The notes beneath the pieces were generated by a model. The model was not told where the DNA came from. It saw only the letters and a list, made by a program, of their open reading frames with translations, and did no database searches. DNA of 64,000 nucleotides from Nitrospinia bacterium (lineage in GTDB: Bacteria > Nitrospinota > Nitrospinia > Nitrospinales > JAJDAT01). The stretch lies in contig JAJDAT010000008.1 in the NCBI GenBank assembly GCA_029261715.1, positions 1-64,000 of the forward strand, written 5' to 3'. The position numbers and the translations under genes were made by a program. Shown here in pieces: positions 26,993 through 37,028 of the stretch. Each line of letters starts with the position of its first letter. Within the stretch, counting starts at the first letter, position 1.

Positions 26993-27676
26993 ATGGCAAC
27001 AGAAAAAAAGTTTGCAAGAAAAGATTTAAAAGAACGCGATGAATTTATTACCTTCACTGATAAGTTCTTCGAATATTGCGCCAAAAATAAAAATTTTGTT
27101 ATTGGTGTGGTTGTTATTATTGTTTTGTCGGCAGGAGCAGTTTTTGCTTTTATGACGCATCGTGAAAAACAGATGCAACAAATGGAAGCTTTACTTTTCG
27201 AAATGAAGCAAGCCAGCTTAAACTCGGATAAAAAACCGGGAGAGATAGCGACTAACTTTGAAAGCTTTTTGAAAGATTTTTCCAATGGTCCTCAAAAAGA
27301 AAGAGCGAAACTTCTATTAGCAAATCAATATTTCCAAAGTAATCAAGCTGATAAATCTGCAAGTACATATAAAGAATTAATGAGTTCTTCAAAGCCAGGC
27401 GAAATGATTTATGATTTTGCCGAATTAGGATTAGGATACTCATTAGAGTTGGCTAAAAACAAAAAGGAAGCTATTGGAGTTTTTAAAGCCTTGATAGCGC
27501 GCGAAGGTAATGCTCCTTTGTTCCAAGCTTACTTAGCTTTAGCTCGTATTTATGAGTCGGAAAAAGACACAAATAACGCTTTGCTAATTTTAAGAGAGAT
27601 GGAAACTAAATTTCAAAAGCATTCGGAGTTTTCCGTCATTCAAGACAAAATAGCCTCGTTAGAAAACCAAGCATGA
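26993..27676 (+). CDS. YfgM-like TPR membrane protein
   Basis: A 227-residue protein with a short cytoplasmic N terminus, one membrane helix (about residues 36-57, FVIGVVVIIVLSAGAVFAFM) and a periplasmic part with tetratricopeptide-type repeats (ANQYFQSNQADKSASTYKEL, YLALARIYESEKDTNNALLIL). YfgM-type proteins act with periplasmic chaperones or the envelope assembly machinery. It lies 23 bp before an M48 peptidase gene related to BepA, which fits an envelope quality-control role. The role is inferred from family and context. Confidence 0.7.
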   Translation: MATEKKFARKDLKERDEFITFTDKFFEYCAKNKNFVIGVVVIIVLSAGAVFAFMTHREKQMQQMEALLFEMKQASLNSDKKPGEIATNFESFLKDFSNGPQKERAKLLLANQYFQSNQADKSASTYKELMSSSKPGEMIYDFAELGLGYSLELAKNKKEAIGVFKALIAREGNAPLFQAYLALARIYESEKDTNNALLILREMETKFQKHSEFSVIQDKIASLENQA

Positions 27677-27699
27677 TTTTTTAAACTCAAGACCCATTT

Positions 27700-28809
27700 A
27701 TGCGTCTACGAAAACAGGTATTAGGAAAGTTATTTTTTTCACTTCTACTCCTGAATATTTTATTTTATTCTCCTGTAAAGTCCCAGGCCATTACCCTGAT
27801 AAGCAAGGAATCAGAGGTGGAAATGGGACGCGAGGCCGACCGCCAGGTTATCGCCCAATACGGTATTTACCAAGATAAACCTCTCCAAATTTATGTCGAT
27901 AAAATTGGGCAGAAGCTTGTTTCCCAATTATCCGATAAAGAATTCAAAAAATATTTTTTTAAAGTCGTCGACAGTTCAGAAATAAATGCCTTTGCTCTGC
28001 CAGGAGGTTATATATATGTAACCCGAGGAATCCTGAGTTTATTAAACTCTGAGGCCGAATTGGCTGGAGTTTTAGGCCATGAAATTGGGCATGTCATTTT
28101 CCACCATGGGGCTAAATCTATTGTTCGCTCGATAGGGGCTCAAATTTTGGCGATTGGAGGGGCCATCGCCAGTCCTAAAAACGCAGGGCAATGGATAGCG
28201 ATGAGTACCCAGCTTTTTAGCACTATTAATTTGGGATACGGTCGGGAAGCAGAACTTGAATCAGACACTCAAGGAATTGTGAATATATATGAAGCTGGTT
28301 ATAACCCAGAGGACATATCAAAGTTTTTAAAAGCCCTTAGATGGAAAGAAATCATGTCTGGGCAGGGATACCACAGCTTTCAGGCGACTCATCCAGACAC
28401 AAAAGAAAGAATTATTAAGGCCGAAAGCCTAGCTATTTCGCTACAGGGGAGAGGAAGAAAGACTTTCGATAATCGCGACCATTATCTTGCACAGCTTCAG
28501 GGTATGCCTTATGGCGGGAAAAGACATTCCAGAGACCGAAAACGGTACAAGAAAAAATATATTGATATTTATGTCGTTAAAGAAGGGGATACATTTGCTT
28601 CAATAGCGGAAAACGAAGTTGGCGATAAAAGTAGAAGTATGGAAATCGCCATATTGAACGGGAAAAAAGATAGACATCCTTTGAAGCCCGGCCAACTAGT
28701 TAAAATTGTCCGTAAAGGCGTTCCAAATAAGTCACTCTCTCTACAACCAGAACCTGCCTTTACAAATAAAAAATTATCTATTCCTTCTTCAAAGTTGAAT
28801 GGAAGATAA
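27700..28809 (+). CDS. M48-family zinc metallopeptidase with LysM-like C terminus
   Basis: A 369-residue periplasmic protease of the BepA/LoiP type, after a signal peptide of about 29 residues. The zinc motif is HEIGH (His127, Glu128, His131); the third ligand lies in ELESDTQG. The C-terminal ~50 residues (VKEGDTFASIAENEVGDKSR..., LKPGQLVKIV) resemble a LysM peptidoglycan-binding module. BepA-like enzymes degrade or assemble outer-membrane proteins. The next small gene overlaps its end by 11 bp. Confidence 0.9.
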   Translation: MRLRKQVLGKLFFSLLLLNILFYSPVKSQAITLISKESEVEMGREADRQVIAQYGIYQDKPLQIYVDKIGQKLVSQLSDKEFKKYFFKVVDSSEINAFALPGGYIYVTRGILSLLNSEAELAGVLGHEIGHVIFHHGAKSIVRSIGAQILAIGGAIASPKNAGQWIAMSTQLFSTINLGYGREAELESDTQGIVNIYEAGYNPEDISKFLKALRWKEIMSGQGYHSFQATHPDTKERIIKAESLAISLQGRGRKTFDNRDHYLAQLQGMPYGGKRHSRDRKRYKKKYIDIYVVKEGDTFASIAENEVGDKSRSMEIAILNGKKDRHPLKPGQLVKIVRKGVPNKSLSLQPEPAFTNKKLSIPSSKLNGR

Positions 28810-28975
28810 AATAATCCTCGAAAAAACCTACTACGTTCATTTAAAAGAAAACGGCGAAATTTGTAATCGCCTTCCTGCCGGAACTCATGTCCATCCCATT
28901 AAAAGAAAAAATGATTGGTTAAGAATCACCTGGAGAAGCGGTAAGAAAAAGGGGTGGATCCAACGTCCCGAGTAA
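28799..28975 (+). CDS. Small SH3-like protein
   Basis: A 58-residue frame starting at an ATG that overlaps the end of the M48 peptidase gene. The sequence (YYVHLKENGE..., NDWLRITWRSGKKKGWIQ) has the Trp and Gly spacing of a bacterial SH3 domain. No signal peptide is present. The overlap and the clear fold pattern make it likely real, despite its size. Confidence 0.55.
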   Translation: MEDKIILEKTYYVHLKENGEICNRLPAGTHVHPIKRKNDWLRITWRSGKKKGWIQRPE

Positions 28976-29338
28976 AACTGATTTTTTAGATATTTTATTC
29001 CTCATAGAATTTTTTTATCTTTTCGTTGCGCTAAGCCTATTGTTTTTCCATTGATATTCTTTATTTGTTTGATAATTAGGAATGAGTGTTGCCTGCTGAA
29101 TTCTTCTGGAAGCTTTATAGTCCATTCATACTTCCAATCAGGAGTGGAACTCGAACAAGAGGGCCTTCGCTAGTAGCAAGGAATAATGTGTCGCTAAAGG
29201 TAAAAGCCGCAAAAAATGCGATGGCCAATAAGAATAAAAATCCTATTATAATTTTATTTTTGTCTAGTTTTTTATTCAATCGAAATTTCTCGTTTCAACG
29301 CGTTTCAGTAAAAAAAGATCAAATAAAAAATATTTTTC
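28976..29338. other. Intergenic region with a possible small membrane gene
   Basis: A gap between convergent genes. It contains the 54-codon minus-strand frame at 29115-29279, listed separately. A longer plus-strand frame across the same bases has no protein-like character. Confidence 0.45.
29115..29279 (-). CDS. Possible small membrane protein
   Basis: A 54-residue frame from a TTG at 29279, with GAG-rich bases upstream that could serve as a ribosome-binding site. After a Lys/Asn-rich start it has one strongly hydrophobic helix (IIIGFLFLLAIAFFAAFTF) and a short periplasmic tail. It lies about 60 bp downstream of the DUF115 gene on the same strand. No homologue is recognised. Confidence 0.35.
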   Translation of the reverse strand: MNKKLDKNKIIIGFLFLLAIAFFAAFTFSDTLFLATSEGPLVRVPLLIGSMNGL

Positions 29339-31192
29339 TTAAATTTTGTTTAAAACGTTTTTTATAGTTTGTTGCATTGAATGGCAGGTTTGCCAAAGGG
29401 TAGGTAAGAAATTCTGATCTCTTTGAAATTTTAATTCTTTTATTTTGTCTGGCGTATCATTTGCCGATTCGATTTTATGATTGGCGTGATTCCACTCCAA
29501 AAACTCTTTATAGGAAAGCCCTTGAAGTAATTGAGCTAACTCTGGGTTCGCGGTTAGTTTCCTATACATTCCATCCATTTCATTCAAGAATTTATCTTTA
29601 TTTTTCACATTAAGATTTATATTTTTTTTTAAGATAGACAGTTTTTTTAACCACTCGTTTAATATCTCATATAGAGTTTTCATTGATTTTTTTAACTGGA
29701 TAGTATCTGAGTTAGATTTTAAATTAGTAAGAAAATCAATACGATCTTTTTGCATTTTTCCTTCACAGTGATTAACTAAAGTTTCTTTTAATGTAATCGC
29801 TTTAGCTCCAGCAATTGGCAAACCTCCTTCAGTAGCGTTGATGACATCGGGGAATCTGATGATTTCACTTTCAAAAAGATGTTTATAGGATTCTAAAGCG
29901 ATGGTTGTGTTAATTTTTTGTCCAAAAATATCTAAAGTTTCTTTTAAAGACGAAGCATACTTTTTAAATTTTTCTTTTTCTAAATAATTGGGAGTGATAG
30001 GGCCTCTTGCCAATTCTATAAAATCGTTCTGATAATAGGCTCCAGAACAATGCATTCTATTTTTAAAGAATGCCAGGTCTTGCCCTAGTAATATAACGGG
30101 TGAACAACCCAGGTGTTTAGCGAGTAATAATCCTGTGTGGGCAACGGATAGGGATTTACCTAGGTTGCCTTTTGAACCATTTTTTTGAGCGATCCATTTG
30201 GAAAAATAGACCTCGGAATCTAAAACTAATCTTCTATCTTTAAAAGCCTCAGGAATAACCCAGGGTACCGTGGGGTCGAATAATAGCCATGGTTTTACTG
30301 GGATATCTTTTAGATCAAAACCCTTAACTGTTATATCGTCGGGGTCAATTGCGACAATAAAGTCTGGCGATACCCCAGCTCGAAGTAAAGGTTTTAATGC
30401 CGTAGAGACAGCTATGATGATAAGTTTTTCAGCCCCGCTTTTTAAGAGTTCAATGTTTTTGTCAAGAGAAGGGCCGGCAGAAACAACAACGGCGGGGGTT
30501 CCAATCATTTTGGATTTGAGTTCTGAAACGCCAGGACTATTTATGATGGCTGGAATATTTTCCATTATATTATGGAAGAACATTCTAGAAAATTTGGATT
30601 GAGTTTTTTGATTAATCTCCGCTTCTTGAATAGCGTTGTTTAAAATAACGTCAACTTCTTTAAAAAAATCCGGAAACAAGCTCATAGACGGTTTATGAAT
30701 GATTGGTAAAAAACCGTTGAGCGCTAGGCCAAACGCTTCGCGAGATAAGGTTTCATTTAATTCTGTAGAGCTAGGAGAAATTAACAATGATAGTCCTGGA
30801 TGTTGTAGAACTTCGGATAAATCCAAAGACTCCAAAGCTAGTTTAAAGATCTCTAAACTATTTTCAATCAATAGAATTTTTGCGTTTTTAGAAACCTTCT
30901 TTGTCAATTCCAATAAACTATAGCCTAAGCCAGAACCCACTACGATAAAGCTTAGATAGTCGTTTACGGGTAAACCATTGATTAGCTTTTCAGCTTCTGT
31001 TTCTGGTTGGTAAGCGCTGTGTAAATATTTTGGAGAGCTGCTCTCAGTGATGAAGGATAGAGTTGGCGTTCCGGATTTAGAAGACGAAACTTGGAAATGT
31101 CCGGATGCTTGTGATGACGTTAACTTATTTTGTAAATAAGGAAAACGTTTTTCAATTAGGAAAGCATTTTTTTGATAGATGGGATTAGACAT
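29339..31192 (-). CDS. Maf-type DUF115 protein (motility-associated glycosyltransferase-like)
   Basis: A 617-residue soluble protein. The core DUF115 (MptE-like) domain is clear around residues 205-420: GTPAVVVSAGPSLDKNIELLK, then AVSTALKPLLRAGVSPDFIVAIDPDD and HTGLLLAKHLGCSPVILLGQDLAF. Proteins with this layout (Maf family) add nonulosonic acids to flagellin in several bacteria. No flagellar genes are in the window, so the glycosylation target is unknown. The C-terminal ~150 residues are helical and poorly conserved. Confidence 0.8.
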   Translation of the reverse strand: MSNPIYQKNAFLIEKRFPYLQNKLTSSQASGHFQVSSSKSGTPTLSFITESSSPKYLHSAYQPETEAEKLINGLPVNDYLSFIVVGSGLGYSLLELTKKVSKNAKILLIENSLEIFKLALESLDLSEVLQHPGLSLLISPSSTELNETLSREAFGLALNGFLPIIHKPSMSLFPDFFKEVDVILNNAIQEAEINQKTQSKFSRMFFHNIMENIPAIINSPGVSELKSKMIGTPAVVVSAGPSLDKNIELLKSGAEKLIIIAVSTALKPLLRAGVSPDFIVAIDPDDITVKGFDLKDIPVKPWLLFDPTVPWVIPEAFKDRRLVLDSEVYFSKWIAQKNGSKGNLGKSLSVAHTGLLLAKHLGCSPVILLGQDLAFFKNRMHCSGAYYQNDFIELARGPITPNYLEKEKFKKYASSLKETLDIFGQKINTTIALESYKHLFESEIIRFPDVINATEGGLPIAGAKAITLKETLVNHCEGKMQKDRIDFLTNLKSNSDTIQLKKSMKTLYEILNEWLKKLSILKKNINLNVKNKDKFLNEMDGMYRKLTANPELAQLLQGLSYKEFLEWNHANHKIESANDTPDKIKELKFQRDQNFLPTLWQTCHSMQQTIKNVLNKI

Positions 31193-31375
31193 TAAAGTCG
31201 CGGCAAAAAGATTATGCAGGATTTAAGGGTATTTCTAACAATTCAATGTTTTTACTTGCGGCAACTCGCAAGTCCTTATTTTAGAAGGTCCACTCGTAGC
31301 TAAAAACTGTTTTTAGAGGTTCCCTCAAATTAATGAACAAAATGTTGGATGAGTTCAGGTTTATAGTGACTTTTC

Positions 31376-32143
31376 TTATTTTTTTTGAGCAGATAAAAAA
31401 TAAAGCTCCCAAGTGGAGTATATTCCCTGCGATGTAGAAAAAGTAGAATCGTAATCCCTTAATAATTTCCTTAAAGAACCTGCCTTTAGTTGAGAAAATG
31501 GAGAAGCCCCCGTTTGTTGCAGGTTTTTAATCAACTCTCCAGCAGAAGGGAAAAAGACTTTTCTCATTTCCTTTTCGGCTTTAGTTATTTTATAACCTGC
31601 ATTCGTTAAGGTTTTTTTCCAGGCGCTCAAAGAAACTAATTTTGAAGCGCTATTGATGGAAGCCATTTCCCTCAATTCAAAAAGGGTTTTGGGGCCGAAT
31701 ACACTGAAAATAATAGCGCCATCCACTGGTTGTAAATCGAATATTTTTTTTAGCGTTGATTCTGGATTATTCAGCCATTGGAATACGGCATTTGCGGCGA
31801 CAAGATTTGTTTTTGGGAAATTAAGTTTCTCAGCATCTCCAATAAATATTTTTGCAGAGTTTGGTAACTCAATATGAGTAACAAGACAATCAATCATAGC
31901 AGACGAAATATCGTTCAGGACTAATTTTTTCGGGGAAAGAGTCAAGAGATGCCGAGTAAATAAACCTGTTCCGCATCCAATTTCTAAAATGGAGTCAAAC
32001 TTCGTTTCGGGGATTAGAGCTGCTAATCTTTCCGCCATATTTTTTTGTAAGAATGCCCTTCGATCATAAGTTTTTGCATGTTTGGAAAAACTCTCCACAA
32101 CTTTTGAGTCTTTGGAAATTTCTTCAGGAGAGGGGATTGACAT
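31376..32143 (-). CDS. bioC: Malonyl-ACP O-methyltransferase BioC
   Basis: A 255-residue SAM-dependent methyltransferase. Motif I is ILEIGCGTGLFTRHLL at about residue 50. The conserved NAVFQWLNNPESTLKKIF segment is typical of BioC, which methylates malonyl-ACP so that it can enter fatty acid synthesis as a biotin precursor. The gene lies downstream of bioF, the esterase and the sensor kinase on the same strand, completing a biotin early-pathway cluster. The 220-bp gap before it may carry its own promoter. Confidence 0.88.
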   Translation of the reverse strand: MSIPSPEEISKDSKVVESFSKHAKTYDRRAFLQKNMAERLAALIPETKFDSILEIGCGTGLFTRHLLTLSPKKLVLNDISSAMIDCLVTHIELPNSAKIFIGDAEKLNFPKTNLVAANAVFQWLNNPESTLKKIFDLQPVDGAIIFSVFGPKTLFELREMASINSASKLVSLSAWKKTLTNAGYKITKAEKEMRKVFFPSAGELIKNLQQTGASPFSQLKAGSLRKLLRDYDSTFSTSQGIYSTWELYFLSAQKK

Positions 32144-32363
32144 ATGTTTTTTAGGATGGTGTTAAGGTGGTTTTAAGGTAATAAAAAATGTTTAAAGTTA
32201 GAGCAAGGTATTGAGCTTAATTGATGGAAAACTTATTAAATCGAGGCGAGATCCTTCACCAATATTTGCATATCGCTTCAGGAAGACGCGCAAGAGGGAT
32301 TGTGCAACTTTAGTCTCTTTTTCGATTAACAAGAAAAGCAGGTTAATCGGTTTTGATTTTGTT

Positions 32364-35051
32364 TTAGCCGCTTTTTTTACTGTCGTCTTGGGATCTTCGC
32401 CTTGTTTTTTCTTCTGCAGAAGCCACTTTTTCCGGAAGACGAATGGTGAAGGTGGAGCCTACTCCCAATACGCTTTTGACAGAAATATCGCCACCCATCA
32501 TTCGGCAAAAACGTCGGCTAATGGCAAGACCTAAACCGGTGCCTCCGAATTTTCTAGTAGAATGAGCTTGAGTGAATTCGTCAAAAAGCTTTTTTAATTG
32601 TTCTCCGTCCATTCCAATTCCAGTGTCCTTTACTTGGAATGAAAGCCAATCCATTGTATCGGTGTCTCTTTTTGTTCTGTTAATAATTAAATCAATAACG
32701 CCATTTTCGGTAAATTTACAAGAGTTACTTAATAAGTTCAAAAGAGTTTGTCGGATACGACCGCTATCGGCGAACATAGCGCCTGGTTCTGCTACTATGG
32801 TCAGTTTAAGTTCATTTTTATTTTTTTGAGCTAATGGTTGAATGATATCTTCGACTTCTTTCAGTAAATCGGTAACAACAAAAGTTTCTAGGTGAACTTC
32901 CATTTTTCCCGCTTCAATTTTGGAAAGATCTAAAATATCTTGAATCAAACCGAGCAATTGTTTCCCCGCGCCATGAATTTTTTGCACATCGCCCGCTAGC
33001 TCTTCCTCTTCCATCTCTTCCAGTTCTTCTAGCAGTATTTCGCTATAACCGATGATGGCGTTCATGGGAGTTCTTAATTCATGACTCATATTAGCTAAAA
33101 ATCTACTTTTTACTTTACTGGCCTCTAAGGCTTCGTCCCTGGCAACAGCTAACTGTCTATTCGCGTCCTGCATTTCTTTTTCAGCCTTCTTTTGAACGGA
33201 AACATCCCGCAAAATGACTGTATACAATGTGGAGTTTCCAACTTTCACTTCACTCACAGAAATATCCAAAGGGAAAATTTCATCATTTTTTCTCTGGCCA
33301 GTGGCTTCATTTAATAAGCTTTCCCCAGAGTCAGTAGAGGATTCTAGAAAATGTTTCAATGCTGTTTCTGAATCTGATATGGCTTTTTCAGGAAATAACA
33401 TTTGAAATTTATTACCTTCAACCTCTTCAGGAGCGTATCCAAATATTCTTTCGGCAGCTCTATTAAAAGAGACTATAGTTTCGAGTTCGTCCAATACAAC
33501 AATGCCATCTGGGGCGTCGTCCATTATGGCCTTGGTTCTGGCTTCACTTTTTTTAAGCATGGAAGCCATTTTTTGGGCTTCGGAAATCAAATGAACATTG
33601 GTGATTGCGATGGCAGCTTGAGAGGCAAGGCTTTCAACTAGACTTACGTATTCAGGAAGAAAAGAGGTGATCTCTTTATCCTCTTTGGCTCGTTTTGCGT
33701 TAATTAGTTGCAAAACTCCTACAACTTCGTTCTGATGGTTTTTCATCGGAACGACCAGCATAGATTTTGTTCTATAGCCGGTTTGTTTATCGAATTTTCT
33801 CGGACCGGTAAAGTCAAAGGGCTTAAAGTTATATACATCTGGAATGTTAACCAGTTCGCCAGTTAAAGCGACATAGGCTGAAACGTTTGACTTGTTTAAC
33901 TCTACCGGAGGAAAAGTGATTTGAACATTGCTGGAACCGCCCATTCGAATATTAAGGCTTTCGTTCTGGACGATTTTGAAGTTTAGGACGTTGTTTTCTA
34001 AAATATATAATGTTCCTCCATCGGACTTCGTTATATCTCTCGCTCTGTCTATGATCATTTCTAGTAATATTTCAATATCGCTTTCGCGAGACAAAGCGCG
34101 TCCAATATCCGAAAAACGTTTTAATTCGTTTCTTAAATTATCTAGCGCTTCGTGTGTTTCGGATAATTCGGTTTTGAGGGTGTTTTTCTTTAAACTGTTG
34201 GACTGTTCAGACATGTCTGGAGGAGGTAAATGAGGAGATACAATCCAGCCTTCTGACTTAACGGTGAAGTGATTTTTTGAATTAATACCAAAGTGCGGCC
34301 AACCTTGTAAGAATGCCCAATAAGCTTGTATGCAGCATAACACTGAGTCTAATGAGTCTCCGGTGTTGTCTTCAATAATAAGTTTTTTTATGTCTTCTTC
34401 GACGTCTAGTGAAAAACCTAAGTTTTTCATTAAATAATCAGATAACACTCCATCTAAAATTTTTTTACGCGATTCCTCTAATTGTTCGCTATTGGAAGCT
34501 GTAGAGTCTGATTTGTAAGGGCCTGTAAATAGTCTTGATAAGAGGGCTGGATAAGTTTCAAAAGCAATTCTGTTGTCTTTAGGGTGGTGAAACGGGATGA
34601 CCGAGATGCCGGCATTTGCCAATCTTTTTGCGCCCTCATAAAACATTTTGATCAAGGGAGGATTGACAGTTTTTAACGGACTTTGCGCTTGATGGATAGA
34701 ATCTGTGATGCGAGGAAGGTCTTTAAGGCCTTTCGGTTGCAAACTTTTAAAATCTTGTACTTTTTGTTCTAGCTCTTTTTTTGAAAGTTTTGCGAGTGAG
34801 TTGACATAATTATTCCACTCAAGCGGCAAGCTATTATCTTTTAAAAAGCTTATCGGTAGGCCAAATGGAAAATCAAAACCCGCTACCCAAGGTCCATTTC
34901 TAGATAAAAACTCTTCGAATTCCTCAAAGTTAGTCCACTGTTCTAATTTTGATATAGACAGTTCAGACTTAGATCGACCATAACCATGGGCGCAGACTAA
35001 GGGCTTTTTTTCAGTGGGGGCGCTTGTGAAATCGAGACCAAAGACTTTCAT
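32364..35051 (-). CDS. DUF429-GAF-PAS-histidine kinase fusion
   Basis: An 895-residue protein. Residues 1-275 form a DUF429 domain, an RNase H-like fold predicted as a nuclease ([49 protein letters not shown]). A GAF domain follows (about 320-480), then a PAS domain ([18 protein letters not shown]..., about 505-625). HisKA with phosphoacceptor His657 ([15 protein letters not shown]) and HATPase_c with DTGIGM and [10 protein letters not shown] complete the kinase. There is no membrane segment or receiver. I use the ATG at 35051; a TTG nine codons upstream is in frame. It sits inside the biotin operon, 48 bp after the esterase gene. No response regulator is adjacent. Confidence 0.85.
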   Translation of the reverse strand: MKVFGLDFTSAPTEKKPLVCAHGYGRSKSELSISKLEQWTNFEEFEEFLSRNGPWVAGFDFPFGLPISFLKDNSLPLEWNNYVNSLAKLSKKELEQKVQDFKSLQPKGLKDLPRITDSIHQAQSPLKTVNPPLIKMFYEGAKRLANAGISVIPFHHPKDNRIAFETYPALLSRLFTGPYKSDSTASNSEQLEESRKKILDGVLSDYLMKNLGFSLDVEEDIKKLIIEDNTGDSLDSVLCCIQAYWAFLQGWPHFGINSKNHFTVKSEGWIVSPHLPPPDMSEQSNSLKKNTLKTELSETHEALDNLRNELKRFSDIGRALSRESDIEILLEMIIDRARDITKSDGGTLYILENNVLNFKIVQNESLNIRMGGSSNVQITFPPVELNKSNVSAYVALTGELVNIPDVYNFKPFDFTGPRKFDKQTGYRTKSMLVVPMKNHQNEVVGVLQLINAKRAKEDKEITSFLPEYVSLVESLASQAAIAITNVHLISEAQKMASMLKKSEARTKAIMDDAPDGIVVLDELETIVSFNRAAERIFGYAPEEVEGNKFQMLFPEKAISDSETALKHFLESSTDSGESLLNEATGQRKNDEIFPLDISVSEVKVGNSTLYTVILRDVSVQKKAEKEMQDANRQLAVARDEALEASKVKSRFLANMSHELRTPMNAIIGYSEILLEELEEMEEEELAGDVQKIHGAGKQLLGLIQDILDLSKIEAGKMEVHLETFVVTDLLKEVEDIIQPLAQKNKNELKLTIVAEPGAMFADSGRIRQTLLNLLSNSCKFTENGVIDLIINRTKRDTDTMDWLSFQVKDTGIGMDGEQLKKLFDEFTQAHSTRKFGGTGLGLAISRRFCRMMGGDISVKSVLGVGSTFTIRLPEKVASAEEKTRRRSQDDSKKSG

Positions 35052-35099
35052 AGAAAATTTATTATAGTTATTCACCAATCTCTTCGTAGATATTAATTT

Positions 35100-35747
35100 T
35101 TACTGGTTCCATTGAAGGCGTTCCGCTAAAGCTTTTAACATTTTGTCAGGAGCGTGATCGCAACCGCTCACAACTTCTAAGTGCGGAATATGGTTTTTTA
35201 GATCTGTTTCTATCAATGGGTCTTTATCGCCCAAATAACTTAAAAAACCTTCCGAAGTATTGCCTTCCACTTTTACGTCTCTTAAAAACTCCAGACCTTC
35301 TATCAAAATATCATTTTCAGGGATATTTTCTAAAAGGTTTTCTCCATTGGATAAATTACACTGTGCAAAAAAACTTATTATCGGTTTAGATTCTTCAGGA
35401 CGTCTTTTAAGAGTTTTTAATAAGTATAATAATTGGACAGAAGCCGTTTTACCACCTCTTTTATCTTCTTTAACAAATGAGAGAATTGGAGCGATTAACG
35501 CTTTAATCGCTTTATCGGGGATCAATTTTCTATGATGCAATAACCATAAGCTACCCATCGAATATCCAATATAAAGATCACTTTCCGTTTCTCGTAAAAT
35601 TTGCTCGGCTTCTTTAGAGTTTCCAGGAGAATTAGGATAGACGGCTTTAACGTTGCATTCAGGGAAAAACGATTGAACTATTACTTCAAACCAGGCAGAG
35701 GGTACCGCCCATCCACAAATTGCGGTTATCCTTTTTGTTTTTTCCAT
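35100..35747 (-). CDS. Alpha/beta-hydrolase, BioG/BioH-like pimeloyl-ACP methyl esterase
   Basis: A 215-residue hydrolase. The nucleophile elbow is GYSMGS at about residues 58-63; a His near the C terminus (SGCDHAP) and an Asp (SYLGDKDPLIE) can complete the triad. It overlaps bioF by 22 bp, and bioC lies further downstream. Its place suggests that it cuts the methyl ester of pimeloyl-ACP to end BioC-dependent chain extension. Whether it is nearer BioH or BioG cannot be settled from sequence alone. Confidence 0.75.
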   Translation of the reverse strand: MEKTKRITAICGWAVPSAWFEVIVQSFFPECNVKAVYPNSPGNSKEAEQILRETESDLYIGYSMGSLWLLHHRKLIPDKAIKALIAPILSFVKEDKRGGKTASVQLLYLLKTLKRRPEESKPIISFFAQCNLSNGENLLENIPENDILIEGLEFLRDVKVEGNTSEGFLSYLGDKDPLIETDLKNHIPHLEVVSGCDHAPDKMLKALAERLQWNQ

Positions 35748-36880
35748 AGCTTTAATACTTTCAATACTTCAGATAAATCATTTTCTCGAACGCCTGAATG
35801 GATCGATATTCTAAGACGGTCTGTTCCCTTAGGAACTGTAGGCGGTCTGATTGCTCCTACTAGAATTCCTTTTTCTTTTAATTGGTTTTTTAAGGAAAGG
35901 GTTGCTTCCGTTTCTCCGATGATTATTGGAATAATCTGGGAGGAGAACTCTTCAGAGCCTAAACCAATTTTTATTAATTCAGAGCGAAAGTGTTTGACTG
36001 TTTTTTTTAGGAGGTTTCTTGTTGTTTCTGCATTTTTGATGATTTCGATTGCCGCTTCTGCCGCTGCGGCCTGGGCTGGGGCCAGATAGGTTGAATAAAT
36101 AAACTCTCCCGAAAAATTGATTAAATAATCAATGAACTCTCTAGCTTTGACGACAATATAGCCACCAGAACTGGCCAATGCCTTGCTTAATGTGCCGACA
36201 ATAATATCGACTTGATCGTAAACTTTATGTTCGTGCGCTAAACCTTCACCTTGCGGGCCCCAATATCCTATGGCGTGGGCTTCGTCTAAAATCCAAATAA
36301 ACTTATACTTTTTTTTAAGAGCGGCTATGTGTTGAAGATCCGGGTAATCTCCATCCATGCTAAATACGCTTTCAGTAGCCACAAATATAGTGTCAAAGTC
36401 ATTTCTATGTTTTATTAATAGTTCTTCTAATTTATCTAGATTTAAATGTGGATAGCGCAAAAACTTGGCTTTTCCCGAAGTCATTCCCTGTAACACGGAA
36501 TGATGAACCAGTTTGTCGGCCAAAACTAAATCTTTATCACCGGGGATGTGTTTAAAAATTGCCTGGTTGGCTATGAAACCAGAATTAAATAACATCCCAT
36601 AAGGTTTTTGTTTCCATTCCAATAGCTTATCGAGTAATTGGGAATGGCAGGGCAGGAACCCGGTTACTAGAGGGGAAGCGCCTGATCCTGTTCCATAACT
36701 TCTAATAGCATTTTCGCTGGCCTGGATGACTTTAGGATGCGTTCGTAGTTGGAAATAATCGTTCGCCGATAAATCTAATTTATGAGGAACGGGTAGCGAA
36801 AGTTCTCGAAATAAATCTTTTTGACGTCGGTCTTCGAGCTGGAGTTGTAAACGTTCGACTAAGTTTTCCAAGGAAGCCAT
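35726..36880 (-). CDS. bioF: 8-amino-7-oxononanoate synthase
   Basis: BioF joins pimeloyl-ACP and alanine with loss of CO2, the first ring-assembly step of biotin synthesis. The 384-residue PLP enzyme has the alpha-oxoamine synthase motifs YGTGSGASPLVTGF, ILDEAHAIGYWGPQGEG and the PLP Lys in VGTLSKALASSGGYI. It is the first gene of the biotin cluster and overlaps the following esterase gene. The intergenic region upstream carries no BirA box that I can see. Confidence 0.94.
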   Translation of the reverse strand: MASLENLVERLQLQLEDRRQKDLFRELSLPVPHKLDLSANDYFQLRTHPKVIQASENAIRSYGTGSGASPLVTGFLPCHSQLLDKLLEWKQKPYGMLFNSGFIANQAIFKHIPGDKDLVLADKLVHHSVLQGMTSGKAKFLRYPHLNLDKLEELLIKHRNDFDTIFVATESVFSMDGDYPDLQHIAALKKKYKFIWILDEAHAIGYWGPQGEGLAHEHKVYDQVDIIVGTLSKALASSGGYIVVKAREFIDYLINFSGEFIYSTYLAPAQAAAAEAAIEIIKNAETTRNLLKKTVKHFRSELIKIGLGSEEFSSQIIPIIIGETEATLSLKNQLKEKGILVGAIRPPTVPKGTDRLRISIHSGVRENDLSEVLKVLKLWKKQKG

Positions 36881-37028
36881 TTTAGGAATGAGGTTTCAAA
36901 TCTAGAGCTTAAACGAGGATTGTTGAAAACCGTTAATTTGATTCAATTCTACACGTATAAACTGCATAAATTATGGTATAAAAAGTCATTTTAGTCAAAG
37001 ATTCGAATAACTTAGAATTAGGGTAGAA

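Noticed and set aside
29086-29367. A 93-codon plus-strand frame
   Set aside because: It starts without a ribosome-binding site, runs into the convergent gene and has no protein-like pattern. The antisense small membrane frame is more convincing.
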